Notes: generated by a model not told the origin, from the sequence alone. Shown: positions 9,132-19,268, counted from the first letter of the stretch. The stretch is 64,000 bases of DNA from Prochlorococcus marinus str. MIT 0918 (GCF_027359415.1 NZ_CP114780.1:1262764-1326763), one strand, 5' to 3'. Translations and numbers: made by a program.

Positions 9132-10557
9132 AACTTCTATTTAATTGATTAGCTGTTAATTTTTCTGAAACTTTATTTATATTGCCAGCTCCCATTACAA
9201 CTATTAAATCATTTTTTTTAGTTTCTTTTTCTAAAATATTCTTGATATTATCTAATTCTTTTAATTCTACAATAGTTAACTTTGGATAATTACTCAGAAT
9301 CTTAGACTTTAATGTTTGAAGATTTATCTTTTCAATAGGCTTTTCTCCAGCACTATATATAGGAGCAAGTATAAGCACATCAACTTTTCCAAGCTCTTCA
9401 GCGAATTCTTTCATTAAATCTTTTGTTCTACTATATCTATGAGGTTGGAAGAGTAATACTAAACGATTTGAATTAAGGGGGAGTATACTTTTTTTGCTTT
9501 CAACAATCAATCTAGCCATTTTAATTGTCTCTCTAATTTCACTGGGATGATGTCCATAGTCATCTACAATTTGTCGATTTTTCCATATTCCCTTAAATTC
9601 AAATCTTCTGTTAGGAGATTCTAGTTTTTTTAGATATTGATTTACCTTTGTAAACTCAATTCCAGAGATTCTGCATGCAGCAATTGCACTTAAAGCATTA
9701 CTAAGATTATGTAGACCTGGTAATGGTATTGTTATTTGATTAATAAATCTTCCTTCTTCATAATATTTTGCGATTGTTTCGTATCCAGTTATTTTTATAG
9801 GTATTGCTGAAAAATTCACTTCTTTTATATATTTTGTTGAGCACCACTTTGGATTCACTAAATTACATTTCCTTACATTATTGCAATCGTAATTTGCTAG
9901 TACTTGCTCTGAGTTTTGCCCAAATATTGTCATTTTTTTAATTAAATCATTGATGTTTTTGTATAGATCTGTATGATCAAGTTCAAGATTCGTTATTATT
10001 GCTAAGGTTCCTTTGTATTTAATCAAACTACCATCTGATTCATCTGCTTCGGCAATAAGAAATTCCCCATCCCCTGCATTTGCATTAGAATTGTAATAAG
10101 GAACGATCCCTCCAATTATTGCTGTCGGTTTTTGATTATTCAGGGCAAAAAGAGTTGTAATCAAAGTACTAGTTGTTGTTTTCCCATGGCTGCCAGCGAC
10201 TAATATTGTTGATTGATTGTCTATTAAATTGGACAGAATGTCAGAACGATGTAAAATCTTTATTTGATTTTCTTTGGCGGCTTTTAGCTCATCATTTTCG
10301 TCAGGAATTGCTGAACTAACTATTATGATTACCTCTTGTTTTTTTATTTTTAAAATCTCTTTAATATTGTTTTTTGATTGATTATCAAAAATAGTTATTC
10401 CTAGTGCTTTTAATTTGGTAATTGCTTGATTATTGTTTTTGTCTGATCCTGAGATTGAATAACCACGTTTGAATAAAATTAGCGCTAATCCTGACATTCC
10501 AATTCCACCAACACCAATAAAGTGGAAATGGCATTGATGGTAGTAATTTTTGGTCAA
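9121..10557 (-). CDS. murC: UDP-N-acetylmuramate--L-alanine ligase
   Basis: Adds the first amino acid of the peptidoglycan stem peptide. Rossmann motif [15 protein letters not shown] near residue 12, ATP loop GSHGKTTTS near 121, EADESDGSL and [10 protein letters not shown], all Mur-ligase hallmarks. 478 residues. The start must be TTG at 10557: an in-frame stop lies 12 bases upstream and no ATG or GTG occurs before the Rossmann motif. Lysine-, asparagine- and isoleucine-rich, matching the AT bias. Divergent from gap2. Confidence 0.95.
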   Translation of the reverse strand: MTKNYYHQCHFHFIGVGGIGMSGLALILFKRGYSISGSDKNNNQAITKLKALGITIFDNQSKNNIKEILKIKKQEVIIIVSSAIPDENDELKAAKENQIKILHRSDILSNLIDNQSTILVAGSHGKTTTSTLITTLFALNNQKPTAIIGGIVPYYNSNANAGDGEFLIAEADESDGSLIKYKGTLAIITNLELDHTDLYKNINDLIKKMTIFGQNSEQVLANYDCNNVRKCNLVNPKWCSTKYIKEVNFSAIPIKITGYETIAKYYEEGRFINQITIPLPGLHNLSNALSAIAACRISGIEFTKVNQYLKKLESPNRRFEFKGIWKNRQIVDDYGHHPSEIRETIKMARLIVESKKSILPLNSNRLVLLFQPHRYSRTKDLMKEFAEELGKVDVLILAPIYSAGEKPIEKINLQTLKSKILSNYPKLTIVELKELDNIKNILEKETKKNDLIVVMGAGNINKVSEKLTANQLNRSYAK

Positions 10558-10738
10558 ATAAATTTTTTAGATGAATGAACGATAACCATGTCTTTCTGTA
10601 ACGGCATGTTTTTTAATTTTTCTGCTTTATCAGTGCTTTTTAGTTGGTTTTTCATGAAAAATCAGAAAAAGTTGGGTAAATGCGCAACTTTTCTGTATGA
10701 TCACAGGCCATTTCCTTTCCGATTTAACGGCTTTTAAA

Positions 10739-11761
10739 ATGACTTTGCGTGTTGCGATTAATGGATTCGGCCGAATTGGTCGCAACTTCATGAGATGTTG
10801 GTTAAGTAGAGGGGCCAATACAGGTTTAGATCTTGTTGGCATTAACGTCACTTCAGACCCCAAGACGAATGCTCACTTATTGAAGTACGACTCAATTCTT
10901 GGTCAAATTAAAGATGCAGAAATTGATTACACAGACGATACTTTTATTATTAATGGCAAAACGATCAAATGTTATTCAGATAGAAATCCAATGAATCTTC
11001 CCTGGAAAGATTGGGGAATAGATTTAGTTATCGAATCAACAGGTGTATTTAATACCTTTGAGGGTGCTAGTAAGCATTTGCAAGTAGGAGCAAAAAAAGT
11101 CATTCTTACGGCTCCTGGTAAAGGAGATGGTGTAGGTACTTTTGTAGTTGGAGTAAATGCTGATGAGTATCGTCACGAAGACTTTGATGTTCTTAGTAAT
11201 GCAAGTTGTACAACTAACTGCCTTGCTCCCATAGTTAAAGTTTTAGATCAGTCTTTTGGAATTAACAAAGGTTTGATGACAACGATTCATAGTTACACAG
11301 GTGATCAAAGAATCCTTGATAACAGTCATCGAGATTTAAGAAGGGCTAGAGCAGCTGCAATGAATATTGTTCCTACTTCTACAGGTGCAGCTAAAGCCGT
11401 TGCTTTGGTTTATCCCCAAATGAAGGGAAAACTAACAGGAATTGCAATGAGAGTTCCAACTCCTAATGTTTCTGCTGTAGATTTAGTTTTTGAGTCTGGA
11501 AAATCAATAACAGCTGATTCAATTAATGCTGCTTTAAAGACAGCTTCAGAAGGAGCTATGAAGGGAATTATTAAATATGGAGATATACCGCTTGTATCTA
11601 GTGATTATGCTGGCACCAATGATTCTACAATTGTTGATACTGCTTTGACTATGGCTATTGGAGATAATTTAGGTAAGGTTGTAGCTTGGTACGATAATGA
11701 ATGGGGCTATAGTCAACGAGTTGTTGATTTGGCTGAAGTAGTTGCTAAGAATTGGAAATAA
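10739..11761 (+). CDS. gap2: Glyceraldehyde-3-phosphate dehydrogenase, NADP-type Gap2
   Basis: Calvin-cycle GAPDH, reducing 1,3-bisphosphoglycerate. 340 residues. [11 protein letters not shown] binds the dinucleotide; the strand end [12 protein letters not shown] lacks the aspartate that selects NAD, consistent with use of NADPH. The catalytic Cys is in [12 protein letters not shown] near residue 155. The ATG at 10739 is preferred over the one at 10697 because [14 protein letters not shown] is the family N-terminus and the extra 14 residues are unlike it. A long divergent gap to murC (about 180 bases) probably holds both promoters. Confidence 0.96.
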   Translation: MTLRVAINGFGRIGRNFMRCWLSRGANTGLDLVGINVTSDPKTNAHLLKYDSILGQIKDAEIDYTDDTFIINGKTIKCYSDRNPMNLPWKDWGIDLVIESTGVFNTFEGASKHLQVGAKKVILTAPGKGDGVGTFVVGVNADEYRHEDFDVLSNASCTTNCLAPIVKVLDQSFGINKGLMTTIHSYTGDQRILDNSHRDLRRARAAAMNIVPTSTGAAKAVALVYPQMKGKLTGIAMRVPTPNVSAVDLVFESGKSITADSINAALKTASEGAMKGIIKYGDIPLVSSDYAGTNDSTIVDTALTMAIGDNLGKVVAWYDNEWGYSQRVVDLAEVVAKNWK

Positions 11762-11768
11762 TTTTCCT

Positions 11769-12770
11769 CTAAAAATGATGAAATTCTATATTTGATTTTC
11801 TATTAATTGCTGTACCATTTCCCCAAATAATTTCTGGCAAACCTTTTTCAATTGTTCCAATACACTTACTTAAAGGGATCTCTTGGAGCCATTCTTTGGC
11901 CCATTCAGAGGGCAGGCTAAGGACTAGTTCAAAGTCTTCTCCACCGTATAAACACCATTCATCCCATTCTTTGCCTAATGGCCAATTTTCAAATTTAGGT
12001 AGATTGTTTGGTTCAAGGATTGCTTTGCATTGACTGCTTGTACAGAGGTTTTCTACTGCATTGATGAGCCCATCACTACTATCTGTTCCTGCAGCTCTCC
12101 AAGGAAGATGAGGTGGTTTGCAATGAACCAATTTTTTCAAAGAATCTATAGGAGGATAGGGTTTTTGATGTGCTTTTATTGCTTTATTCTTTAATGATTC
12201 AGGTATCTCAACTGTATTAGTTAGTTTGTCTGATTGTAATAATCCCAGCCCTAGTCTACTTAAACCATGTGGGCCACTAGTAACTAGCAAATCTCCAGGT
12301 TGTGCATTCGATCGATGAAGATGAAGAGGACCTTTTTGGCCGATTGCTGTAATTGAGATTATTTTTTGCTTCCCACTAGAACAATCACCTCCTATTAATT
12401 TACCTCCAAATTCTTCTAAGGCATTTTTGATACCTTGATATGCGTCATCTACCCATTTCCATTCAGTGGATGGAGGAGCTACTAAGCCTACTGTTATTGC
12501 TATTACATCATCCACTCCACTTGAGGCAAGGTCAGATAAATTTGCTACTACTGCCTTCCATCCAACATTTATTGCTGATGTGGTTGATTCACTAAAATGA
12601 ATGTCTTCTACAAATATATCTGTATTGATAAGTAAATCTTTAGAAGAAGATCTGATTAATGCTGTGTCATCATCTATTTGCCCTTCATCCATAAACTTCT
12701 TTAGTCTATTAAGAACCCCTTTTTCACCAATTTGTCTGAGAGTTTCTTTTGAGAATGATGGGCTAGGCAT
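11769..12770 (-). CDS. thiL: Thiamine-monophosphate kinase
   Basis: Phosphorylates thiamine monophosphate to the active cofactor. 333 residues. Seen: DDTALI near residue 35, TDIFVEDIHF (metal/ATP site), NLSDLASSG, GGDCSSGK, TSGPHGLSRLGL, and AGTDSSDGL in the C-terminal half, all ThiL features. The ATG at 12770 overlaps the stop of the upstream cyclophilin gene by 8 bases, so they are likely co-transcribed leftward. 7 bases separate its end from gap2, which is convergent. Confidence 0.93.
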   Translation of the reverse strand: MPSPSFSKETLRQIGEKGVLNRLKKFMDEGQIDDDTALIRSSSKDLLINTDIFVEDIHFSESTTSAINVGWKAVVANLSDLASSGVDDVIAITVGLVAPPSTEWKWVDDAYQGIKNALEEFGGKLIGGDCSSGKQKIISITAIGQKGPLHLHRSNAQPGDLLVTSGPHGLSRLGLGLLQSDKLTNTVEIPESLKNKAIKAHQKPYPPIDSLKKLVHCKPPHLPWRAAGTDSSDGLINAVENLCTSSQCKAILEPNNLPKFENWPLGKEWDEWCLYGGEDFELVLSLPSEWAKEWLQEIPLSKCIGTIEKGLPEIIWGNGTAINRKSNIEFHHF

Positions 12771-13839
12771 GAGACAGGAGTTTGTCTAGTCCTTCTAGAA
12801 TTTTTATAGAGATAATTTGATCATTTACCCCTAAATCATTAAGGATTTCTTCTCCTTCAACTACATAACCAAACGCCGCATTTCTTCCATCGATTAAGTT
12901 TCTACCGGCAGGATTTAGCTCTGCTTCATAAAGAAAAAAGAAAAATTGAGATGAACCGTCATCGAGAGCTTCATCAGAATGAGCCCAACCAAGTGTTCCA
13001 AGCGTTGCAAAAGGAAGCACCGGAGTTTCTGTATATAGGCCTAAATCTTCAAATGTTTTGTTATAGGCAGTTTCTGTTTGACCAGGAATTCTAATTTCAA
13101 GAGGTACATGTCTTTCTTGCTTAGTGTTTGGGTCTATATAACCAATTTCAGGACCTTTGGGATCTCCTGTTTGTAGCACAAAAAATTCTTCTGCTCTATT
13201 CATAGGGAGACCATCATAGAAGCCTTTTGATGCTAAATCTATAAATGCACCAGCAGTTAATGGAGCATTGTATCCGTCGATAATTGCATACATATCGCCT
13301 TTAGAGGTTTGAATATTTACTTTTGCTCTTCCAAGAAGTCTAGGTAGATCATCAAATTCATTAGGAATATTGTATGGGAAGGCTTCGGGTAAGAATAGGC
13401 TTTCAAGATCACCTACTTCCTTAAGAGATTTTCGTCTTATTTTTATAAAATTATTTTTATTTTTGTTACTTGCTTCTTCATTAAGATTTTGTAGATTTTC
13501 TTTTAATTCAGCAAGAATTTTTTCCGCTTTACTTTGATCTTTATCAGGTATTAACTTAAGTATTTCACTAGTACGAGTATTTAATAAAAATTGGCTTCTT
13601 GAAGCAGCTTGATTGATTGCTGGCCAACGATTCCCTCTAACGAGGTCACTAGTGTCTTCAAGTGTGTGTTGGATTTCTCGTAAACCTTTTTCTTCAATAG
13701 GGAGTGCATTCCTTAAAATCGCATATGGGTCTTTTATACGGTTTCCTCTAGGTAATGCTGCTATTGCAGATTCCATAGGTATAAAATCTATACTTATGAA
13801 TAGTGTTAGAAGAATCAGGAGGAAAAGTTTTTTTGTCAT
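12763..13839 (-). CDS. Exported cyclophilin-type peptidyl-prolyl isomerase (TLP40-like)
   Basis: 358 residues. An N-terminal signal peptide (KKLFLLILLTLFISIDF ... ESAIAALP) is followed by a helical N-domain (about 35-150) and a C-terminal cyclophilin-like domain (about 170-355: TSKGDMYAIIDGYNAPLTAGAFIDL, SSQFFFFLYEAELNPAGRNLIDGRNAAFGYV). The arrangement resembles the plant and cyanobacterial thylakoid-lumen TLP38/40 proteins, which act on photosystem assembly. The standard active-site residues are divergent, so isomerase activity is not certain. Upstream partner of thiL with an 8-base overlap. Confidence 0.85.
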   Translation of the reverse strand: MTKKLFLLILLTLFISIDFIPMESAIAALPRGNRIKDPYAILRNALPIEEKGLREIQHTLEDTSDLVRGNRWPAINQAASRSQFLLNTRTSEILKLIPDKDQSKAEKILAELKENLQNLNEEASNKNKNNFIKIRRKSLKEVGDLESLFLPEAFPYNIPNEFDDLPRLLGRAKVNIQTSKGDMYAIIDGYNAPLTAGAFIDLASKGFYDGLPMNRAEEFFVLQTGDPKGPEIGYIDPNTKQERHVPLEIRIPGQTETAYNKTFEDLGLYTETPVLPFATLGTLGWAHSDEALDDGSSQFFFFLYEAELNPAGRNLIDGRNAAFGYVVEGEEILNDLGVNDQIISIKILEGLDKLLSHA

Positions 13840-13902
13840 GTGTTTGTCATCTCATGCACAACTTTGGCACAGTCTTATGATCGATTTGTATGGTAAGCGG
13901 AA

Positions 13903-14463
13903 ATGATTTCAAGTAACGACTTCCGTACAGGCACAACTATTGAATTAGATGGTGCTGTTTGGCGAGTAATAGAATTCTTACATGTTAAGCCAGGTAAGGG
14001 TTCCGCCTTCGTTCGAACTAAATTAAAATCTGTGCAAGCTGGAAATGTTGTAGAGAAAACTTTCCGCGCAGGTGAGATGGTGCCTCAGGCTTTATTAGAA
14101 AAAGCTACACTGCAGCATACGTATATGGATTCAGGCGAATATGTATTTATGGATATGAGTAGTTATGAAGAAACTAGATTGACTGCTAAACAAATTGGTG
14201 AAAGCAGAAAATATCTTAAAGAAGGCATGGAAGTTAATGTAGTCTCTTGGAATGAGAGTCCTTTAGAGGTTGAATTGCCAAACTCTGTTGTTTTACAAGT
14301 AAAGGAAACAGATCCTGGAGTCAAAGGAGATACTGCTACTGGTGGTACAAAACCTGCAATTCTAGAAACTGGGGCACAAATTATGGTTCCTTTATTTATT
14401 TCAGTAGGTGAGAAGATCAAAGTAGATACACGTAATGATAGTTATCTAGGTCGGGAGAACTAA
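13903..14463 (+). CDS. efp: Translation elongation factor P
   Basis: Rescues ribosomes stalled at polyproline. 186 residues, three domains. The loop [14 protein letters not shown] places lysine at position 32, the residue modified in EpmA-type systems (arginine in EarP types); no modification enzyme is seen in the window. The ATG at 13903 gives the normal N-terminus [17 protein letters not shown]. Only 5 bases separate it from accB, the conserved efp-accB pair. Confidence 0.96.
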   Translation: MISSNDFRTGTTIELDGAVWRVIEFLHVKPGKGSAFVRTKLKSVQAGNVVEKTFRAGEMVPQALLEKATLQHTYMDSGEYVFMDMSSYEETRLTAKQIGESRKYLKEGMEVNVVSWNESPLEVELPNSVVLQVKETDPGVKGDTATGGTKPAILETGAQIMVPLFISVGEKIKVDTRNDSYLGREN

Positions 14464-14468
14464 TCATT

Positions 14469-14981
14469 ATGAATCTTGATCACGAACAGTTAGATCATCT
14501 TTTGGCTACTTTGGCTGATAGTGACATTCAAGAATTTTGCTTGGAGGGAAAGGGTTTTCGTCTAGAAATTAAGAGAAATCTAGGTCCCCAGGCTTATTCA
14601 TCTTCACCTCAGACTGCGGCTCCATCTTATGAGGTTCTTAAACCCGACTCTTCTAATTTTCCTATAGAAGATTCAACAGTTACTTCCCCTGTTGCAACAT
14701 CAAGCAACCCTCCTCCAGCTGTTGCTTCTTCTAGAGGAGAATTTCTTGAAATAACTGCACCTATGGTAGGCACTTTTTATACAGCGCCTGCGCCTGGAGA
14801 ACCTGTTTTTGTTGAAGTAGGTTCACGAATAACTGTTGGTAAAACAGTATGTATTTTAGAGGCAATGAAGTTAATGAATGAATTGGAATCTGAGGTTAAT
14901 GGAGAAGTTATTGAAATTCTTGTTGAAAACGGTACACCAGTTGAATTTGGTCAGGTTTTGATGAAAGTCAAACCTATATAA
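14469..14981 (+). CDS. accB: Biotin carboxyl carrier protein of acetyl-CoA carboxylase
   Basis: Carries biotin between carboxylase and transferase in fatty-acid synthesis. 170 residues: an N-terminal helical region, a Pro/Ala/Ser-rich linker (about 42-85) and the C-terminal biotinyl domain with APMVGTFYTAPAPGEPVFVEVG and the biotinylation motif EAMKLMNE (lysine near 138). In operon with efp. It is convergent with pdxA, only 7 bases away. Confidence 0.96.
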   Translation: MNLDHEQLDHLLATLADSDIQEFCLEGKGFRLEIKRNLGPQAYSSSPQTAAPSYEVLKPDSSNFPIEDSTVTSPVATSSNPPPAVASSRGEFLEITAPMVGTFYTAPAPGEPVFVEVGSRITVGKTVCILEAMKLMNELESEVNGEVIEILVENGTPVEFGQVLMKVKPI

Positions 14982-14988
14982 CGTCTTT

Positions 14989-16014
14989 TTAAGCAGAGAG
15001 TTCCCAGGCTGTGTTGATTGCAGCGATCATACTTTCAGGCCTTGCAACGCCTTTGCCAGCTATATCAAATCCTGTGCCATGATCTGGTGATGTTCTGATA
15101 AACGGAAGTCCTAATGTTGTATTTACGGCTGAATCAAATGCAATAACTTTGATTGGAATTAAACCTTGATCATGATACAAAGCCAGTATTCCGTCAGGAC
15201 AATTGAAATTTTGATTGTTTATCCACGAATAGGCTGTTGAGAGCCAGCAAGTATCTGGAGAGACAGGTCCTTCAAGAGAGATTTCCGGATGTTTATGTCT
15301 CCATTTTTCAAGAGTTGGAGTTAGCCAATTAATTTCTTCGAATCCTAATTTCCCTTTTTCTCCAGCATGTGGGTTGAGACCAGCAACAGCTAACTTTGGG
15401 TTTCTTTTAAATTTTTTACAAAACGATAAAAGAATATCTAATTTTGATGTTACAAGTTCAGGTGTAAGCACATGCGCGATATCAATTAAAGGAATATGAG
15501 TAGTAGCAAGCAATGTGTTAATTCTCAATGAATTATGTGGAGAAACTGCTGTAAAAAGCATTGAAGCACTTTTTACATTTGCTATTTCTGCTAAGCGCTC
15601 TGTTTGTCCTGGATATCTATAGCCAGCTTCTTCCCATGCATATTTTGCAATTGGCGCCGTAACTAGAGCCCTTGCCTCTTTCTTCAGTACAAGTTCAGCA
15701 GCATGTGTTAACGCGTGAAAGCTTGCTTCACCTGTTTTTTCATTTGCTTCTCCATATATCAGTTTCTCAGTTAAAGGTATATCTATAATTTCAATTTTTT
15801 CTAAATTTTCTAAAGAAACAATGCCTTGTGCTTTTAGCTGAGAATATGTAAGTTCTATATTTTGTTTGCATCCAACTAGCAAAGGCTGCATATTTTTAGG
15901 TAGGTCTTTAGATCCAAGTGCTTTAAGGGTTACTTCAACTCCTATTCCTGCTGGATCGCCTAATGCTATTGCTATTCGGCTTTGACTTGCACATTGTTTT
16001 TGAATTTTTTGCAT
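14989..16014 (-). CDS. pdxA: 4-hydroxythreonine-4-phosphate dehydrogenase
   Basis: Pyridoxal phosphate synthesis; NAD-dependent oxidation of 4-phosphohydroxy-L-threonine. 341 residues. Seen: IALGDPAGIGVEV at the N-terminus, TAPIAKYAW, the metal histidine in GQTERLAE, NPHAGE, ALYHDQGLIPIK and the terminal RTSPDHGTGFDIAGKG. The start codon at 16014 shares CATG with the start of the divergent small gene, so the two genes begin almost back to back. Confidence 0.95.
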   Translation of the reverse strand: MQKIQKQCASQSRIAIALGDPAGIGVEVTLKALGSKDLPKNMQPLLVGCKQNIELTYSQLKAQGIVSLENLEKIEIIDIPLTEKLIYGEANEKTGEASFHALTHAAELVLKKEARALVTAPIAKYAWEEAGYRYPGQTERLAEIANVKSASMLFTAVSPHNSLRINTLLATTHIPLIDIAHVLTPELVTSKLDILLSFCKKFKRNPKLAVAGLNPHAGEKGKLGFEEINWLTPTLEKWRHKHPEISLEGPVSPDTCWLSTAYSWINNQNFNCPDGILALYHDQGLIPIKVIAFDSAVNTTLGLPFIRTSPDHGTGFDIAGKGVARPESMIAAINTAWELSA

Positions 16015-16210
16015 GTTGCGCTTTTTGTTTTTAGGTCTTGTGATTTATGGCATCGCCATTGGTCTTCGAGATGGTTGGCTGATTGTTAAATGGAGTCAGC
16101 TTTTTTATAACGTTGGATTTTCTCAGGTTGATCCTGAAAAACCCATGAATTGGTCTGAGTTTATTATTGACAGACTGACAGAAAATGAATCAAAACAAGA
16201 TAAAGATTAA
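16013..16210 (+). CDS. Small conserved membrane-anchored protein, function unknown
   Basis: 65 residues. One hydrophobic N-terminal segment (LRFLFLGLVIYGIAIGL) followed by a short basic and then charged tail. I recognise no domain; it has the look of the small conserved proteins of picocyanobacteria. The ATG overlaps the divergent pdxA start codon by two bases, so promoters for one gene must lie inside the other. No function is assigned. Confidence 0.6.
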   Translation: MLRFLFLGLVIYGIAIGLRDGWLIVKWSQLFYNVGFSQVDPEKPMNWSEFIIDRLTENESKQDKD

Positions 16211-16223
16211 GTTTAGATTGTTA

Positions 16224-17117
16224 TTATTTACTTAATTTTAAACAGTCTTCTAACCCTGATTTATAAGTAGGATGTATTAAGTCATACTTTAAGTCATTGG
16301 TTAAAACATGATTACTGATTCTACGATTTTCTTCCCAAAATGATATTGCCATAGGGCTCATATCTTTAGATGCATTTTCGAAAGACTCTAAAGGCGGTAA
16401 TGGTATTTTTAAAAGATTTGCTGCATAAGACATTACCTCAACATTAGTAGCTGGTAAGTTATCTGATAAATTTATAATCTTAGGTCTAACATTATTAGAA
16501 AATAAATTTATTAAATGCATTATTGAACCTGCAATATCATCAATATGTATTCTTGAAAAAACCTGATCAGATTTAAAAACCATTTTGCTGTTTTTTCTTT
16601 TTACAGCTTCTAATGAAGATCTGCCTGGCCCATATATTCCTGGAAGTCGTAAAATTTGTAATGGTATATTCATTGCCTCCCAAGCTTTTTCACATGAAAG
16701 TCTTCTAATGCTTCTTGCTTGTTTTGGATTGGTTGAATTATTTTCTGTTACCCATTCACCTTTGTAATCACCATATACTCCTGTAGTAGATAAATATCCA
16801 GCCCACTGAAGAGGTATTTTTTTCAACTCTTCTCCAAAAGTATTTAATACTGGATCAAGTCCATTCTTGGAGGGAGGGATGCAGCTTATTAAATGCGTAA
16901 CATTTTCAAAAATGCAACTTGAAGGAACAACACTGTCTGTGCTGTCAAAAACAAAATCAGCCCCTTCGCTTTGTATTGTACGTCGGCTGCACATGACTTG
17001 TGCGCCTAGCTCTCTTGCTGCTTTGGCAATGTGCTGACCGCTAAAACCGCCTCCAAAGATAAGAACCTTTGAATTTGAAGGAAAACAGGTTGAACGCTTG
17101 ACAACTTCTTCTAGCAT
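16224..17117 (-). CDS. NAD(P)-dependent epimerase/dehydratase-like SDR protein
   Basis: Extended short-chain dehydrogenase-like fold, 297 residues. Rossmann motif LIFGGGFSGQHIAKAA near residue 19 and STTGVYGDYKGEWVTE, LRLPGIYGPGRSSLE, RIHIDDIAG in the usual order. This resembles the YeeZ/YbjT-like group of uncharacterised cyanobacterial SDRs. The canonical YxxxK is not obvious (RRLSCEKAWE occupies its region), so activity is uncertain. Substrate unknown. Divergent from the next small gene with overlapping ATG codons at 17115-17118. Confidence 0.75.
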   Translation of the reverse strand: MLEEVVKRSTCFPSNSKVLIFGGGFSGQHIAKAARELGAQVMCSRRTIQSEGADFVFDSTDSVVPSSCIFENVTHLISCIPPSKNGLDPVLNTFGEELKKIPLQWAGYLSTTGVYGDYKGEWVTENNSTNPKQARSIRRLSCEKAWEAMNIPLQILRLPGIYGPGRSSLEAVKRKNSKMVFKSDQVFSRIHIDDIAGSIMHLINLFSNNVRPKIINLSDNLPATNVEVMSYAANLLKIPLPPLESFENASKDMSPMAISFWEENRRISNHVLTNDLKYDLIHPTYKSGLEDCLKLSK

Positions 17118-17370
17118 GAGTACAAATGTATTAGCGCATGATTTTTTGATGGCAAGCTCTACTCTTCATATCTATCCAGTAGATGATCATTCTGCTAAAA
17201 AGGTAGATCAAAGCGATTTAAGTTCTGATGAACGAAATTGCTTCCAATTCATTTTAGGCATAGTTATTTGCTCAATAGGAATTACTATTTTATTGGCTCC
17301 TGAGCAGCCAAAGCAATTTGCTTCTATTTGCGAAAAATATAATGCTGTAAATGCGTGTTCTGTATGGTGA
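17116..17370 (+). CDS. Small single-pass membrane protein, function unknown
   Basis: 84 residues from the ATG at 17116 (an in-frame upstream codon at 17098 lies inside the divergent SDR gene and is less likely). Polar N-terminus, then a hydrophobic segment FQFILGIVICSIGITILLA and a short tail with two cysteines (ICEKYNAVNACSVW). No domain recognised. It is convergent with the HNH gene, 4 bases away. Supported by tight packing between real genes and ordinary codon use. Confidence 0.55.
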   Translation: MSTNVLAHDFLMASSTLHIYPVDDHSAKKVDQSDLSSDERNCFQFILGIVICSIGITILLAPEQPKQFASICEKYNAVNACSVW

Positions 17371-17374
17371 TTTT

Positions 17375-17785
17375 TTACGCAGCTTTTATATTCCAATCTT
17401 TGGTTTCACTGTCGTGTTGATATTGATCGTTTTTCATTTTCTTAGGTTTTGCCCATTCTATCAATCTCATTGCTAGACGCAGATCTCCATCGATCCATGC
17501 TCTTATTGCCATAGCTCTTCTTGGATCATAAAAACGCTGCCTTCTGTACCATGTAAAAGCTTCATAATCAGATTTGCTTCCATTACAAGGTAAACATGCT
17601 GGTACGCAGTTTTCTGTAATGCTTAGCCCTCCCTTGCTACGAGGCACAACGTGATCAATTGATTCAGAGTGGTTTCCACAATATATACAATGTTTCTCAG
17701 TAAAATTATGTATGGACTGTCTCCATCTTCTGTCACCTAATTTAGGGCAAAGATCCTCTAGGAATACAGCATTCCTGTTTTGCAT
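17375..17785 (-). CDS. HNH endonuclease family protein
   Basis: 136 residues. HNH core with two zinc-type CxxC pairs: CIYCG near residue 34, then IDHVVPRSKGGLSITENCVPACLPCNGSKSD. Followed by a basic segment (WYRRQRFYDPRRAMAIRAW). Metal-dependent nuclease by family; no intein, intron or phage context is present here, and homologues are resident genes in picocyanobacteria as far as I remember. Cellular role unknown. Confidence 0.85.
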   Translation of the reverse strand: MQNRNAVFLEDLCPKLGDRRWRQSIHNFTEKHCIYCGNHSESIDHVVPRSKGGLSITENCVPACLPCNGSKSDYEAFTWYRRQRFYDPRRAMAIRAWIDGDLRLAMRLIEWAKPKKMKNDQYQHDSETKDWNIKAA

Positions 17786-17902
17786 CTGAGCTTTTTAGTT
17801 ACTAATATATTTACTTATTTTTTGTTTTAGTCAATGTATCAATTACTTCATTTTAAGTAGGTTATTACAATTCTATATTTCTTTATTATTTCACTTATTC
17901 AA

Positions 17903-18286
17903 TTAGTAGCTATAGCGATCTTCAATATATCCTTTATTTCTATTTATTTTCTCTTTATTATTGTTTTTTGGTTCTTTTATATTTTTTGGATAGAGTTCTC
18001 CAAGATATTGTATGCAGTCTTGATATCTATCTGGACTTCCAACCACTTGTTGAACAATTATTGTTGCCGCTTGTTTTGGAGAAATTTTAAATAAACCGCT
18101 GCGTTCGTTTTTAAGTGCTGTATATGCTGCTTTCCAGCTAGACTCGTGATCATTCCCTCCATTACGCATGACACAGTAAATATCGACTCCTTGAGCTGAT
18201 GCATTGGCAAATGATCCAACGACTGTTGATGTTATAAAAGCTAAACTTGATACTGTAGCTAAAAACAAATTTTTTCTTTTCAACAT
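17903..18286 (-). CDS. Exported small protein, function unknown
   Basis: 127 residues. Clear signal peptide (KRKNLFLATVSSLAFITSTVVGSFANASAQG), then a compact domain with two cysteines (DIYCVMRNGG ... YQDCIQYLG), and a basic, low-complexity tail (KEPKNNNKEKINRNK). The two cysteines could form a disulfide after export. I do not recognise the family with certainty; proteins of this layout recur in marine picocyanobacteria. Confidence 0.65.
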   Translation of the reverse strand: MLKRKNLFLATVSSLAFITSTVVGSFANASAQGVDIYCVMRNGGNDHESSWKAAYTALKNERSGLFKISPKQAATIIVQQVVGSPDRYQDCIQYLGELYPKNIKEPKNNNKEKINRNKGYIEDRYSY

Positions 18287-18974
18287 TGATCAGATGAATA
18301 ATATTTTATTAACGATATCTATTCATCTAGAAATGTCTAGTTAATTTTATTGATTTAAAATTGTAATTTTATCTAAGAAATCGATTGCTAAAGGAAGAAT
18401 GAATAACACGCTATTAATCTATCGGTTTTTAAAAGGGATAAAGCTGCCACCTCACCCAATCGTTAACCAACTATATTCGTCACGTTAACCTAGTGAAGGC
18501 AAAAGAAGTGACATAATTATCTATCTCGAAAAAATCTTGACCACAGGTTTATGTTTATGGCTAGTACTGGTTAGATTATTCAGGTATTTGGATTAGTCTA
18601 GGTTTTCAAAGTGTTAATAGAAGTTTAAGAAAGCTTTTAGAACAGATGTGCCAATCTCAATGTCCATAAAACTTTTAGGAATTTCTTCCTGTCTTATTGG
18701 CTATTGGCCAATTTCTATTTCCAGTGATATTGACTAATCCAGTTCTTCAGAGTGAATTAGCTCCCTGGTTTATGGAGTTGCTGTTGTTATTATGATTAAT
18801 CGAAAGATAGCTCATCCTAGTTGTTGGGCTCTTAAAAATTTAATAGTGAATAACTTAATATTAACTTTGCTTTGAGATTGAATATTTATATGCGGTTTTT
18901 TTCTTTTGGAAGAATGGAGACTTGAGAATCTTTATTAAATGTGTTGTTATCAGTTTAGGCATAATGTTTTTTAA
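18287..18974. other. Long non-genic gap with possible decayed coding remnants
   Basis: About 690 bases without a convincing gene. I see a 29-codon frame at 18399-18488 and two open stretches without a proper start. One (about 18577-18669) reads WLDYSGIWISLGFQSVNRS and ends in a TAA; another (about 18682-18795) reads LPVLLAIGQFLFPVILTNP and is strongly hydrophobic. They lie in different frames, as expected for a frameshifted relic of a small membrane protein, but this is not proven. No tRNA or recognised ncRNA found. The promoter of the next gene should lie in the last 100 bases. Confidence 0.3.
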
Positions 18975-19268
18975 ATGGAATCTTCTTGTTCATTTCGAAT
19001 AACTCGCACAACCGAAGATCTTGCACAAACTGTCACTGCTATTTCTCAGAGATTGATAAAGCTTGAACAGCAAATGGAAGCGTTGGAACTTAAAGTAACC
19101 CAACCTAAGGAAGTACAATCTGATGAAGAGTTAGTTATGCTTGATGGGGTTGATCAGCTTTTACAAGAGTGTAAAGGTCTTTTAAATACATCTTCAACCA
19201 ATCTAGATTCAGATGAATTTTGGACGGAGACTCAAAATGAAACTAATGAAGAAAATATGGCCGCTTAA
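18975..19268 (+). CDS. Small coiled-coil protein, function unknown
   Basis: 97 residues. Residues about 12-45 (TEDLAQTVTAISQRLIKLEQQMEALELKV) have heptad-like hydrophobic spacing typical of a coiled coil; the rest is acidic. No catalytic motif or signal. ATG at 18975; convergent with the aminotransferase gene downstream. Likely a resident small gene by codon use. Confidence 0.6.
   Translation: MESSCSFRITRTTEDLAQTVTAISQRLIKLEQQMEALELKVTQPKEVQSDEELVMLDGVDQLLQECKGLLNTSSTNLDSDEFWTETQNETNEENMAA

Noticed and set aside
10697-10738. N-terminal extension of gap2 from the ATG at 10697
   Set aside because: The extra 14 residues are unlike GAPDH; the ATG at 10739 gives the exact family N-terminus.
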